The notes under the pieces: generated by a model | Told to the model about the DNA's origin: nothing | Database searches by the model: none | What the model saw: only the letters and a program-made list of their open reading frames with translations | Assembly (NCBI GenBank): GCA_963668605.1 | Contig: OY764903.1 | Span: 992,001 to 1,056,000 of the forward strand | Direction of reading: 5' to 3' | Length of the DNA: 64,000 nt | From: G963668605 sp963668605 | GTDB taxonomy: Bacteria; Acidobacteriota; Terriglobia; Bryobacterales; Bryobacteraceae | Part shown: piece by piece, positions 43,785 to 52,181 of the stretch | Numbering within the stretch: position 1 is the first letter of the stretch | Layout: each line of letters starts with the position of its first letter | Made by a program: the position numbers and the translations under genes

Positions 43785-44963
43785 CTATCTGAACGGCCTG
43801 TAGCAAGGGATGTCCCCTTTTGAGAGGACCAGTTGCCAAAGTTGAAGCTTGCGTGCACGAAAGGCGCCGGCGCAACTGAGTAGGTAGAACCTCCACATGC
43901 GATAAAAACGATCGCCGTACTTTGACCGCAGGTTGGGCCATGCCCGGTCGAAGTTCTCCCACCAGGCAAGCAGCGTCCTGTCGTAGTCGGGGCCGAAGTT
44001 ATGCCAGTCTTCCAGGACCCACAGACCCTCCATCGCTCTCCCAAGTTGAGCGATGGACGGCATGACGCCGTTGGGGAAGATGTGCTTGTCTATCCAGGCG
44101 TCGGTGCTAGTGAACGACTGGTTCGCGCCAATTGTGTGCAGGAGGAAGAGTCCTCGATCCTTCAGCCGTTCATGAGCAAGCTCGAAAAACCGGCGGTAGT
44201 TCTTGGGCCCAATATGCTCACAAAGACCGACAGCGGCGACACGGTCGAACCGGGTTGACTCGCGCGCCGCTTCGCGGTAGTCCTTCAGCTCGAATCGAAC
44301 CGGCAAGCCTTCGCACAGTCTCCGGCCGTACTCCACCTGCTCCCGTGAGATGTTGTAGCTCACCACGCGACAGCCGTATTCAGCAGCCACGAAATGCGCA
44401 AGGCCGCCGAATCCGCCCCCGAGTTCGAGGACATCCATTCCGCTCGACAGGTGGAGCTTACTGCAAATTAGCCGGAGCTTATTCTCCTGTGCCGCATCGA
44501 GTGTCCGTGCGCCGTTCCAGTACGCGCATGTGTACTGCATTCTCCTATCGAGCATCGCCTCATAGAGGTCGTTACCCAAATCGTAATGCTCTTGCGCGAC
44601 TTCCCTGGCGCGCGGCTCCGTCTGGCGGTTGAAGAGCCAGCCTTTCAACGCCAGCCAGAACGTGATTGGCTTGCCGATTCTGTCATAAGGATCGATTCGC
44701 TGGAGGCGGTCGAAAAAGTCATCGAGGGCTTCAACCTCCCACCAGCCGTCCATGTAAGAATCGCCGGCTCCAATAGTACCCTCTAAGAGCACCCGATGGT
44801 ATAAGCGGTCATCGTAGACCCGAAGGTCCCACGGCCGGCTGCCATTAATCTCGATTCCTGCAAATGCCAGGATCTCTGACAGCTTTCTGGCAGCCGACGA
44901 TGTTGTCTGTCTGACTGTGTGTTCCCGGCAATTGCCGACTTCAGGTCCAGAAGGAGTAGTCAT
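43785..44963 (-). CDS. Cyclopropane/10-methylene fatty-acid SAM methyltransferase (CfaS/TmsB-like)
   Basis: 392 residues from the ATG at 44963; an upstream frame to 45119 lacks family sequence. Family blocks are HYDLGNDLYEAMLDRRMQYT, CAYWNGARTLDAAQENKLRL, the SAM loop VLELGGGFGGLAHFVA, and VGLCEHIGPKNYRRFFE with the catalytic-region Glu-His. CFA synthases methylate a phospholipid cis double bond; TmsB/BfaB members form a 10-methylene group instead. Direct coupling to an FAD oxidoreductase, which plain CFA synthases lack, favours the second reading. Confidence 0.87.
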   Translation of the reverse strand: MTTPSGPEVGNCREHTVRQTTSSAARKLSEILAFAGIEINGSRPWDLRVYDDRLYHRVLLEGTIGAGDSYMDGWWEVEALDDFFDRLQRIDPYDRIGKPITFWLALKGWLFNRQTEPRAREVAQEHYDLGNDLYEAMLDRRMQYTCAYWNGARTLDAAQENKLRLICSKLHLSSGMDVLELGGGFGGLAHFVAAEYGCRVVSYNISREQVEYGRRLCEGLPVRFELKDYREAARESTRFDRVAAVGLCEHIGPKNYRRFFELAHERLKDRGLFLLHTIGANQSFTSTDAWIDKHIFPNGVMPSIAQLGRAMEGLWVLEDWHNFGPDYDRTLLAWWENFDRAWPNLRSKYGDRFYRMWRFYLLSCAGAFRARKLQLWQLVLSKGDIPCYRPFR

Positions 44964-45218
44964 CCGAAACCTTGCGCCTCCGACATGCCGATCTACTACT
45001 TCAAGACTTAGCTCAGATTGGAGTTGACGGCAAGGGGTGCGATCGCGGGTTGCCGGGACGGACGGTGCGCACGCTGAAGCGCTTCTGGGTATCGGACGAT
45101 CTTGCCGTTCTCCGGACATGACGATAAAGTGGAGATGTTCTTGGTTGCCGTCTGCCCGTTATGGCAGGCCCACTGCCCCAAATCGCGATCATAGAGCGTG
45201 TCACGAGCCGCGACTGTC

Positions 45219-45749
45219 ATGAAAGAGCTGCCTTTATCCAGGGTCTATCAGTTACTCGAACCGGGCCCGGTGGTTCTGTTGACCACAGCCCGCCAGGGCC
45301 AAGCCAACGTTATGACGATGTCCTGGCATATGATGGTCGAGTTTGAGCCGCCGCTGGTCGCTTGTGTTGTCAGCGGCGCCGATCACAGCTTTGCAGCATT
45401 GCGCGCAACCAGGGAATGTGTGATCGCGATACCGGCTCTGGAACTCGCGTCCAAAGTCGTGAAAGTCGGCAATTGCTCAGGCCGTGACGTCAACAAATTC
45501 GCGGTCTTCGGACTCACTCCGGCGCCAGCCGAGTGCGTGGCGCCGCCTTTAGTGGCTGAGTGTTTCGCCAATCTCGAGTGCAGGGTGGTCGATACGCGCC
45601 TCGTGAACAGATATAGCCTCTTCGTCCTTGAGGTGCTCAAGGCCTGGACCGACCCGGCACAGAAGAATCCCAAGATGATCCACCATCGCGGATATGGAAA
45701 GTTCGTCGTGGACGGCGAGACGATTAAGCTGCGCTCAAAGATGCGATAA
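45219..45749 (+). CDS. Flavin reductase-like protein (FMN-binding split barrel)
   Basis: 176 residues from the ATG at 45219 (an in-frame start at 45198 is possible). The fold is shown by PGPVVLLTTARQGQANVMTM, SWHMMVEFEPPLVACVVSG, CVIAIPALELASKVVKVGNCSG and RDVNKFAVFGL. These proteins bind FMN and supply reduced flavin or act on small substrates. It is transcribed away from the fatty-acid methyltransferase gene across 255 bases and could support the FAD oxidoreductase, but that link is only positional. Confidence 0.85.
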   Translation: MKELPLSRVYQLLEPGPVVLLTTARQGQANVMTMSWHMMVEFEPPLVACVVSGADHSFAALRATRECVIAIPALELASKVVKVGNCSGRDVNKFAVFGLTPAPAECVAPPLVAECFANLECRVVDTRLVNRYSLFVLEVLKAWTDPAQKNPKMIHHRGYGKFVVDGETIKLRSKMR

Positions 45750-46110
45750 GGCGCGGCAGAGAGACAGTTGTTCCGACGTGCTCCGGAAACTCCTCCGACG
45801 GAAACTGGAGAGTCGAATTTGATGTCGGTAGTCAACAGTGTGTTGTCGTCCGCAATTAATCTGTTCGGCTTTGAATCGCAAAACTTCCGGGACGTTTTTG
45901 ATGTCAGTTGCGAGCCGTTACAAGTCCTTGCTGAGCCTCACGGTTAACATGTCGACGATGTAACTCCGAGTGATTGATTCTGTGTCGCGCCGATGTTTTG
46001 CGAAGGGCAGGGAGTGGAACGACAACTACGCGGCCGTCGAGTTCTGTTCTGGCGTAATCAATTATGAGCTGGTAATTCCCAGGTCTGCGACCTCGAGAAT
46101 ATGTTCGTTT
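45750..46110. other. Intergenic stretch left of the IS4-type element
   Basis: About 360 bases with no start-plus-motif frame on either strand. It shares a weak patch (near 45972-46010) with the decayed region around 17477-17520, too short to name. It is the left insertion flank of the mobile element that follows. Confidence 0.3.
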
Positions 46111-46291
46111 GTGGGGCAGCTTGTCAAGCTGCGCGCCGGTTGGCAACCCAATGCCACTCGTTTTTTCTTACAGGAAATAAGCAGTATCGATTGAAGAGGT
46201 CACCGACCGGTTGGGGTCAAGCCGGATCGGTGGGAGGAGTTGGTCGAAAACAACTATCCAGATTTCTGTTGCAATGGGCGCTCAGATGTTG

Positions 46292-46320
46292 TATCTTTCA
46301 TTGTAGAGATATGAAAGATA
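46292..46320. promoter_or_regulatory. Inverted repeat over the start of the DUF6788 gene
   Basis: TATCTTTCAT (46292-46301) and ATGAAAGATA (46311-46320) are perfect arms around nine bases, and the right arm contains the start codon. The same repeat with the same nine-base loop precedes the transposase gene. As operator or RNA hairpin it would block both genes. Confidence 0.55.
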
Positions 46321-46652
46321 TGATCTCCGAGCTAGCGGCGTCTCGCAATCGACTGCTTCGGCAAGTGCCTGACCCTGCCACCATCTTGCCTGGTTCGTTG
46401 TTGCGCCGGATGGTGCGCTGCAACAAGCCCGGCTGCCAGAAATGTGAAAAGGGCGAGGCAAAAGGCCATGGACCGGTTTGGATTTTGTCGGTCAGTCTGG
46501 GCAATCGGAAGGTGCGGCAGATCCCCATCCCCGCCGCCTGGAAGAAGGAAGTCGAGGAGCATCTCCACGCGTTTGCGCGGTCACAGAAACTACTGAAGCA
46601 GATTGCCTTGCTCAATCTCGATTTGCTGAAGCTCCGGAAGCAGGAGCGGTAA
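46311..46652 (+). CDS. DUF6788-type protein of the insertion element
   Basis: 113 residues from the ATG at 46311; the frame is open to 46101 but that part lies in the terminal repeat. MISELAASRNRLLRQVPDPA, then LLRRMVRCNKPGCQKCEKGE with a Cys-X4-Cys-X2-Cys knuckle, HGPVWILSVSLGNRKVRQI, and a helical C-terminus LLKQIALLNLDLLKLRKQER. Such small proteins commonly sit beside IS4-type transposases. The Cys cluster and basic residues suggest DNA or RNA binding. It may control the transposase or help at the ends. Confidence 0.7.
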   Translation: MKDMISELAASRNRLLRQVPDPATILPGSLLRRMVRCNKPGCQKCEKGEAKGHGPVWILSVSLGNRKVRQIPIPAAWKKEVEEHLHAFARSQKLLKQIALLNLDLLKLRKQER

Positions 46653-46674
46653 GCTCCTTTTTTTGCGTCTTTTG

Positions 46675-46699
46675 TCTTTCATATATATTCAATGAAAGA
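46675..46699. promoter_or_regulatory. Second copy of the inverted repeat, before the transposase gene
   Basis: TCTTTCAT (46675-46682) and ATGAAAGA (46692-46699) repeat the arms seen at 46292-46320 with the same nine-base loop of different sequence. It lies 12 bases before the transposase ATG, over the expected ribosome-binding site. Confidence 0.55.
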
Positions 46700-46710
46700 G
46701 TGGAGCGCTC

Positions 46711-48048
46711 ATGTCCACTGACAATCTGCGCGGTGTTTTAGATCTCTATAGCCAAGCAGTTCCCGAATGCTTTTTTCAGCAACTCCAGCAAGAGTTGCAT
46801 CTGCGGGTTCGGCAGCGGATCTTCAGCCTGCCGCTGGTTGTCTGGCTGATGATCTCACAACGTCTGGATCGTAAGGCGACACTGTCCACTGCTGTGCAAC
46901 AAGTCGTGCAGCAACGGCCCAGGACGCTGCTTTCCGAGCACAAGCGCCTCCGTGAAGGCACGGTGAGTTGCCATACTGGGGCCTATAGTGATGCGCGGCA
47001 AGAAATGCCGCTGCTGGTGGTGGAGAAAGTGGCGGATTGCGTATTGGACCATTTGATGCAGAGCCGGCGGGAAGCATTGCCAGGTTGGAATCGGCGTGTG
47101 TTCATTTTGGATGGTACCTCGTTGGAAATGCCGCACACTGCCGAACTGGTGAAGGCGTATCCACCAGGCTACAAGTCGCATTGGCCCGTTCTGCTCATGC
47201 TGGTGGCCCAGGATCTGACCACAGGTTTGGCGGAGCGGCCTTGCTGGGGGCCGATGTACGGACCCAGGGCAGTCAGCGAACAAACGCTAACCGAGCAGCT
47301 TCTGAACCGCCTGCCGGATCATTCCGTGCTGATGGGTGACATCAACTTCGGGGTTTTTTCCGTAGCTTTTGCGGCCACGCAGGGAGGTCACGACGTGCTG
47401 TTGCGGTTGCAACCGAACCGGGCCGCAGTGGTGCAGCGAGGACTGCCGTTACAGTCGGGACTGGATCGGCAGGTATGCTGGTGTCCCAGCGATTATGAAC
47501 GCAAGAAACATCCCGACTTGCCCGCTGATGCCTGCGTGCGAGGCCGCTTGATTGTGCAGCAGGTCAAGGCTTCCGACGGCTCCAGCGTAACCCTATATCT
47601 GTTCACTACGCTGCCGTTGGCGGTGGAGCAGCTATTGCAGTTGTACGGTCAACGCTGGAACGTGGAAACGGATCTGCGCTCACTGAAGCGGACCGTAGAT
47701 CTGCAGATTCTGCGATGCAAAAGCGTGGATATGATCGCTAAAGAACTAGTGCTCGCCATCGTCGGCTACAATCTGGTCCGGTCGGTAATGAACGCCGCCG
47801 CCGAGAAACACAATCTCAATCCCCGACGGCTGAGTTTTTCGCGCTCACAAGATGTGGTGAACGCGGCTTTGCCCGGCTTGGCTGCGGCCACTACCCCCTC
47901 TGAATACCAGGCCAGACTGCACCGAATGCTCCAACTGGTTGCCTCCTGCAAGCTCCCTGATCGGAGCAAAAGGCCTTCGAGCCCCAGGGAAGTGTGGGGA
48001 CACGGCTGCAAGTTCACAAAACGCAAAACCGCCGTGCCCAAGAACTGA
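46711..48048 (+). CDS. IS4-family DDE transposase
   Basis: 445 residues. The acidic triad is placed as in IS4: VFILDGTSLEMPH (first Asp), SVLMGDINFGVFS (second Asp) and the Y-(2)-R-(3)-E block YGQRWNVETDLRSLKRTV (Glu). The N-terminal helical domain reads LVVWLMISQRLDRKATLSTA. It is full length with no internal stop, so the element may still move. It is transcribed after the DUF6788 gene in the same direction. Confidence 0.93.
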   Translation: MSTDNLRGVLDLYSQAVPECFFQQLQQELHLRVRQRIFSLPLVVWLMISQRLDRKATLSTAVQQVVQQRPRTLLSEHKRLREGTVSCHTGAYSDARQEMPLLVVEKVADCVLDHLMQSRREALPGWNRRVFILDGTSLEMPHTAELVKAYPPGYKSHWPVLLMLVAQDLTTGLAERPCWGPMYGPRAVSEQTLTEQLLNRLPDHSVLMGDINFGVFSVAFAATQGGHDVLLRLQPNRAAVVQRGLPLQSGLDRQVCWCPSDYERKKHPDLPADACVRGRLIVQQVKASDGSSVTLYLFTTLPLAVEQLLQLYGQRWNVETDLRSLKRTVDLQILRCKSVDMIAKELVLAIVGYNLVRSVMNAAAEKHNLNPRRLSFSRSQDVVNAALPGLAAATTPSEYQARLHRMLQLVASCKLPDRSKRPSSPREVWGHGCKFTKRKTAVPKN

Positions 48049-48203
48049 CAGAGTACATGGCGGCAATGCCTGACGCGACCAATTCAAAAAACGAGTGGCA
48101 TTGGGTTGCCAACCGGCGCTCCGGGCGGGTTGCCAACCCGCCGCAGGATTCCATCCTGCCCCACATGGACACAACATCATCACTCGGTCAAAGACCCAGG
48201 GTT

Positions 48204-48998
48204 CTATGGCTCAAGGCGAAGCAGTCGTGCCGCCGTCCCACCCGAGATCTTGTCCACTGTCTGTTGTGGCAGATCGAGCGAGGCGATCAGGCGGTCGTGG
48301 AATTGCTTCGATGGGACCAATTCATCGAGTGCGAGGATGTCGGTACCGAAGAGCACTTTATCCCAGGCTCCTTTCCAGAAAAAGTGATAGCGGAAGAACT
48401 CGGGGTTCTTGTTCGCGCGCCAACCGCCCCACCATGCTCCGGTCAGGTCAAGATAGAAGTTCGGATGCATGCGCGCCAGCATAGACGCTTCTTCGTGCCA
48501 TGGCGCACCCATGTGGGCAGCGACAATATTCAGTCCTGGGAAACTGCGCGCGACGGAGTCCAGACAGATCGGGCGCATCCAGTTGGAATTTGTACGACGC
48601 CCTGGTTGTAGCTGGAAGCGCATCAGGATCCCGGTGTGCGCCAGCAGAGGCAAGCCGGTTCGCTCCATACGCTCGTAGACGGGGAAGAACGCTCCACTGT
48701 CATAGGCAGCGGTCGGGTTGGTGATCTTAAACCCGGCATACCCTTCCGCCGCATACCGCTCCACCACGTCGGGCGGGTCGATGCCGAGTTCGACCAGTGC
48801 CAGAGCGCTGATCTTGTCCGGAAAAGCGCGAGCCGCAGCCAGTATCGTCTCGTTGGGTGCGTGCCCGAACTGCGCGCCAGCGGAGCATAGGCAGATGCGA
48901 TCGATGCCGGCCCGTGGCAATAGTTCGACAAGCCTCTCGGCGAAATTCTCTTCCTCGGGATAGTGTGAGTGAAAATCAATGACCATGCGAGTCCTCAT
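48204..48998 (-). CDS. Amidohydrolase-family (TIM-barrel) metal hydrolase
   Basis: 264 residues from the ATG at 48998, which overlaps the MFS stop as ATGA; an ATG at 48986 also fits. MVIDFHSHYPEE carries the first metal His pair; GFKITNPTAAYDSG and LLAHTGILMRF, NIVAAHMGAPWHEE and KVLFGTDILAL (metal Asp) complete the amidohydrolase-2 pattern. Members hydrolyse lactones or decarboxylate and dehydrate acids. Last gene of a six-gene coupled operon; a lactonase or related ring-opening step is plausible. It ends just outside the right end of the IS4-type element. Confidence 0.87.
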   Translation of the reverse strand: MRTRMVIDFHSHYPEEENFAERLVELLPRAGIDRICLCSAGAQFGHAPNETILAAARAFPDKISALALVELGIDPPDVVERYAAEGYAGFKITNPTAAYDSGAFFPVYERMERTGLPLLAHTGILMRFQLQPGRRTNSNWMRPICLDSVARSFPGLNIVAAHMGAPWHEEASMLARMHPNFYLDLTGAWWGGWRANKNPEFFRYHFFWKGAWDKVLFGTDILALDELVPSKQFHDRLIASLDLPQQTVDKISGGTAARLLRLEP

Positions 48999-50278
48999 TG
49001 TGCGGAGATTTCGTCACGCAAACGCTCGTCCGGGATCGGCCGGATCTTCCCGACCAGCAGTAGCAGCGATGCCAATGAGAGCAAGGGAAGCACACCGGCG
49101 GCGATAAAAATGGGCAAATACGAGAAGCGGTCTACTACAACTCCAGTCAACTGCATCGCTGTCATGCTAACGGCTCCGTCGCCCACGCCCGTCAACCCGC
49201 TCACGCGCGCCAGCACGCGTTGCGGGAACAAGTCCGTAATCAAGCCCATCAGATTTGCCGCGACCGCGTTGATCCCTAGCGATGCGAGACAAATGAGCGC
49301 CATGGCGCCGGCCGTGCTGTGCACCGCCGGAACCAGCACGGCGGACAGGCTCAGCACGACAGCGATAACAAAAGCCGTTTTTCGGGCTCTGTTCACCGTC
49401 CAGCCGCGCGCTATCAATTTACTTGAAAACCAGCCGCCGCCGATATTTCCAGCTCCTCCGGAAAAGAATGGCAGCCATGCGGACAGGCCGATCATCTCGA
49501 GCGACATGCCGCGTTCGTGCTTCAGGTATTCCGGCAGCCAGTACCAATAGAAATGCGTGACCGGCGCTCCGAATGCGCGCATCAAGACTACGCCCCAGAC
49601 CGCCCGGACCGTGAGCAGACGGCGCCAGGAGGGCGACGTGCCGGGAGATTTCCGCTGTCCAGCGGCGGAGGCCACTTGATTTTGCGACGGCTCCCTGTAG
49701 ATCTTCAGCCAGGGAATAACCCAGAAAAGGCCTGCCAGACTGGGGATGAGAAACGCACTCTGCCAACCGTGGTTTAGCATGAGGTACACGATCAGCGGAG
49801 GGGCGATCACCGCGCCCGCCAGCGATCCACTATTGAATAATCCCGCAGCCAGCGCGCGCTCTTTAACTGGGAACCACTGTCCGATAGCCTTGACGCCGGC
49901 GGAGTACGTCCCACATTCTCCGACGCCAAGAAGAAATCGCAGCACACTGAATTGCGCCATCGATCGCGCAGCCCCGTGCAGCATGTTCGCCACTGACCAC
50001 CACACGAACACTAGCGGAAACCCCAAGCGCACGCCGTAGCGGTCCATCATCGCGCCCACGGGAAGCTGGGCCAGTGTCATCCCGAGCAGGAAAGCGAAGA
50101 CTATAGTTCCATACTGCGTGTTGCTCAGGTTGAACTGATCGCGGAGCACCGGCGCAACCAGTGACAGCACTTGCCGGTCCAGGATGTTGATGGTCATCGC
50201 GAGGAACAGCAACAGTAAGATCCACCAACGCCGGTTATTCGGGCAAGGCTCCGGACTCTGCTGTTCCGTAGTCATCAC
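48995..50278 (-). CDS. MFS transporter, ACS-like family
   Basis: 427 residues, about 12 membrane helices. LFLAMTINILDRQVLSLVAP matches the family start (compare INYLDR), and the loop after helix 2 is LPVGAMMDRYGVRLG; GVGECGTYSAGVKAIGQWF is the ACS signature. The start is GTG 50278 or ATG 50275, both overlapping the NagB-like stop. It should import the operon's substrate, probably a sugar, sugar acid or amino sugar. It is distinct in sequence from the MFS gene at 6424. Confidence 0.9.
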   Translation of the reverse strand: MMTTEQQSPEPCPNNRRWWILLLLFLAMTINILDRQVLSLVAPVLRDQFNLSNTQYGTIVFAFLLGMTLAQLPVGAMMDRYGVRLGFPLVFVWWSVANMLHGAARSMAQFSVLRFLLGVGECGTYSAGVKAIGQWFPVKERALAAGLFNSGSLAGAVIAPPLIVYLMLNHGWQSAFLIPSLAGLFWVIPWLKIYREPSQNQVASAAGQRKSPGTSPSWRRLLTVRAVWGVVLMRAFGAPVTHFYWYWLPEYLKHERGMSLEMIGLSAWLPFFSGGAGNIGGGWFSSKLIARGWTVNRARKTAFVIAVVLSLSAVLVPAVHSTAGAMALICLASLGINAVAANLMGLITDLFPQRVLARVSGLTGVGDGAVSMTAMQLTGVVVDRFSYLPIFIAAGVLPLLSLASLLLLVGKIRPIPDERLRDEISAQ

Positions 50279-51132
50279 AATCCCACTTCGATGGGTCTGG
50301 CGGTCGCTTCATCCGTGACCACTTCGGCATCGGGGTGTCCCTGGACCAGAGTGCTGGGGAAATCGGTGGTCACGTCGGCGGAAAGAGTGGTCCGGAAGAT
50401 CGCGCGGTGGCGCTCGCCGCCTGCAAGGTACAGCCGGATCTTACGCGCGGCGAGTATATCCTTCATCCCGATCGTGACCGCCATGGGTGGAATCGCGGCC
50501 GGATCGCCGCCCGAAGAATTTATGCTTTGCACCACGATGGAATCATGTCCCAGGACGACCACCCGAGTGAGCGAATTCCGCAGTTCGTCAACCGTGATGC
50601 GGCGCCAGCGCGAGTTCGGGGGTTCATTGAAAGCTACGTGACCGTGATAACCCACGCCCCCGTAACAGCAATCCACCCCGCCTAGGTCTTGAATCTGCTC
50701 ACTGATCTCATCGATCCGGAACGGGTTCGGAAAGAAGCAATGATCGTTTGGGATGCGGATCTCCGCGTCGAGCCTGCCGAAGAATTCCCGGCGCATGAAG
50801 CCTTCGAAGCTCAGCGGGTGCGACACGGGAATCGGCCGCCCTTGCCAGTCGAGAAACTCGTCCATGTTGAACGAATAGACGTTTTTCCACGAAATGCGCT
50901 CGCGATTCGAGATCTCGGCCACGCGCCTGTACTGCGCGACAGGCCCGACGGGAAGGATCAGCCGTGCCGGTTCGCCACGCTCATTGTGTGACCGAACCTC
51001 ATCGACGATTGATTGTGCAAAATCCTCGATGAGCGACGGGATGTCCTTCGTTAGCCGGAACGGAATGCGGGTGCACCGGCGCAACTCTTCGACAGACACC
51101 TGCATAAGCGGAGAAAACAATCCAGTCGTCAT
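50275..51132 (-). CDS. NagB-like sugar-phosphate deaminase/isomerase, copy 1
   Basis: 285 residues from the ATG at 51132, overlapping the aldolase stop as ATGA. The NagB/RpiA fold is shown by LILPVGPVAQYRRVAEI, VYSFNMDEFLDW (Asp of the NMDE motif) and SHPLSFEGFM. The catalytic loop CYGGVGYHGHVAFNEPP keeps the His and Glu of glucosamine-6-phosphate deaminase, but the Asp of the usual NDGH is replaced. TRVVVLG, then PMAVTIGMKDILAARKI, are standard NagB blocks. It may act on a related amino-sugar or sugar phosphate. A second, more altered copy is two genes upstream. Confidence 0.85.
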   Translation of the reverse strand: MTTGLFSPLMQVSVEELRRCTRIPFRLTKDIPSLIEDFAQSIVDEVRSHNERGEPARLILPVGPVAQYRRVAEISNRERISWKNVYSFNMDEFLDWQGRPIPVSHPLSFEGFMRREFFGRLDAEIRIPNDHCFFPNPFRIDEISEQIQDLGGVDCCYGGVGYHGHVAFNEPPNSRWRRITVDELRNSLTRVVVLGHDSIVVQSINSSGGDPAAIPPMAVTIGMKDILAARKIRLYLAGGERHRAIFRTTLSADVTTDFPSTLVQGHPDAEVVTDEATARPIEVGL

Positions 51133-52181
51133 GCGCACCTCCAGGCGGCGAATGCGTCCATTGCGGCATTACGTTCGTGCTCAAGGGCATCCAGTGCGTC
51201 ATCGGCAGTGGCCCCTTTATGGATGATCGCTCCGACGGCTGCCGCGACCGCGCGGGGGTCCTCTGTCGGAGCGAACGTCACGTTGCGGCCCACCATCACG
51301 CCTCGTACGTTCGGTGCGGCACGCATGCCCTTCTCGAAATCCTCCAGCATGGACTTGGGATCTTCGCGTGGCGGCCCTCCGAGCATCAGGATCGGCAGTG
51401 TCGTCGCCCGCGCCACGGTTTCATAGCCGGCTGTGTAGGAAAGCTTCAGAAACGTCCGCGCCGAGCTCTCACCCAATGCCGAGGCGGCGCCCGCATCCTT
51501 GGCCAGCGCCTCGACCGTCTTTACGGTTTCATAGCTCCCGTCGAGCTTGCGGCGGACGCTCATCGGTTCCAGGAACGAATACAGGCGATGACGATGCAGG
51601 TCATTAATCGCCAGAGCGCAGTCTTCGACCGCTTTGATGGAGAGCGGATCGGTCGGATCGAGACGGTACATCAGCTTGCCGCCTTCGAAACGCATGGCAG
51701 CCAACTGCGACGCGGTGAACGAAGTGAATCGGTCGTCGATCTCGCCCGCAACTCCCGCATGCCCACCGCGGTTCATGCAGCCGACCAGCACCTTATCATC
51801 CAGCAACTCCGGACCGCCAGAGTCTCGCAGGAGTCCATTCAGGATCAGCAAGTCCTCCATGAAGTCCGTCGTCCCCATGATGCCGTCGCAGCCCGGCGTC
51901 AGCAGCACTCGCAGTGCGCGAGCGAGATACGAGTGGCGATCGCCCATACCGAGCGGATCGGCAGGGATGCCCGTCACCCGCCGGCCCGGATGATCGGTCG
52001 CCAGGATAACGAGTTTGCCGTCGTTGGTGAGCCGGCTTCGCCTGCGCCGCCGCGCGGCTTCAGAAAATATCAGATCCGGATTATTCACCCGAACCTCGGT
52101 AATCGCGTGGTACAGCTTCTCCGGCAGGAACACGGCGGGATCGAAGCGATAATCTCCTGAGCGATTCTCGGTTTCGGTCAT
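51129..52181 (-). CDS. Class I-type aldolase, Cgl0159 family
   Basis: 350 residues. The barrel shows KLVILATDHPGRRVTG, DGIMGTTDFMEDLLIL, GCMNRGGHAGVAGE, HRLYSFLEPMSVRR, FLKLSYTAGYETVA (candidate Schiff-base Lys) and MVGRNVTFAP. It resembles the Cgl0159 protein of the Corynebacterium inositol region and the LacD/DeoC aldolase superfamily. Overlap with both neighbours (ATGA at each end) means tight coupling. It probably cleaves the bisphosphate made by the phosphofructokinase of the same operon. Confidence 0.8.
   Translation of the reverse strand: MTETENRSGDYRFDPAVFLPEKLYHAITEVRVNNPDLIFSEAARRRRRSRLTNDGKLVILATDHPGRRVTGIPADPLGMGDRHSYLARALRVLLTPGCDGIMGTTDFMEDLLILNGLLRDSGGPELLDDKVLVGCMNRGGHAGVAGEIDDRFTSFTASQLAAMRFEGGKLMYRLDPTDPLSIKAVEDCALAINDLHRHRLYSFLEPMSVRRKLDGSYETVKTVEALAKDAGAASALGESSARTFLKLSYTAGYETVARATTLPILMLGGPPREDPKSMLEDFEKGMRAAPNVRGVMVGRNVTFAPTEDPRAVAAAVGAIIHKGATADDALDALEHERNAAMDAFAAWRCA

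Larger units (their letters stand above)
46111..48164. mobile_element. IS4-type insertion element with DUF6788 partner gene
   Basis: Two identical 34-base inverted repeats lie at 46133-46166 and 48086-48119. Outside them the element extends to GTGGGGCAG (46111-46119) and its complement CTGCCCCAC (48156-48164), each followed inward by a short hairpin (46116-46132 and 48143-48159). An extra hairpin GGCGGGTTGCCAACCCGCC (48124-48142) is present only on the right. About 2.05 kb, two genes. No target duplication was evident at either possible end. Confidence 0.85.

Noticed and set aside
45972..46010. Weak similarity to 17477-17520 (AGT-ATTGATTCT ... GCGC)
   Set aside because: The match is short and gapped, and no shared protein or structure could be shown.
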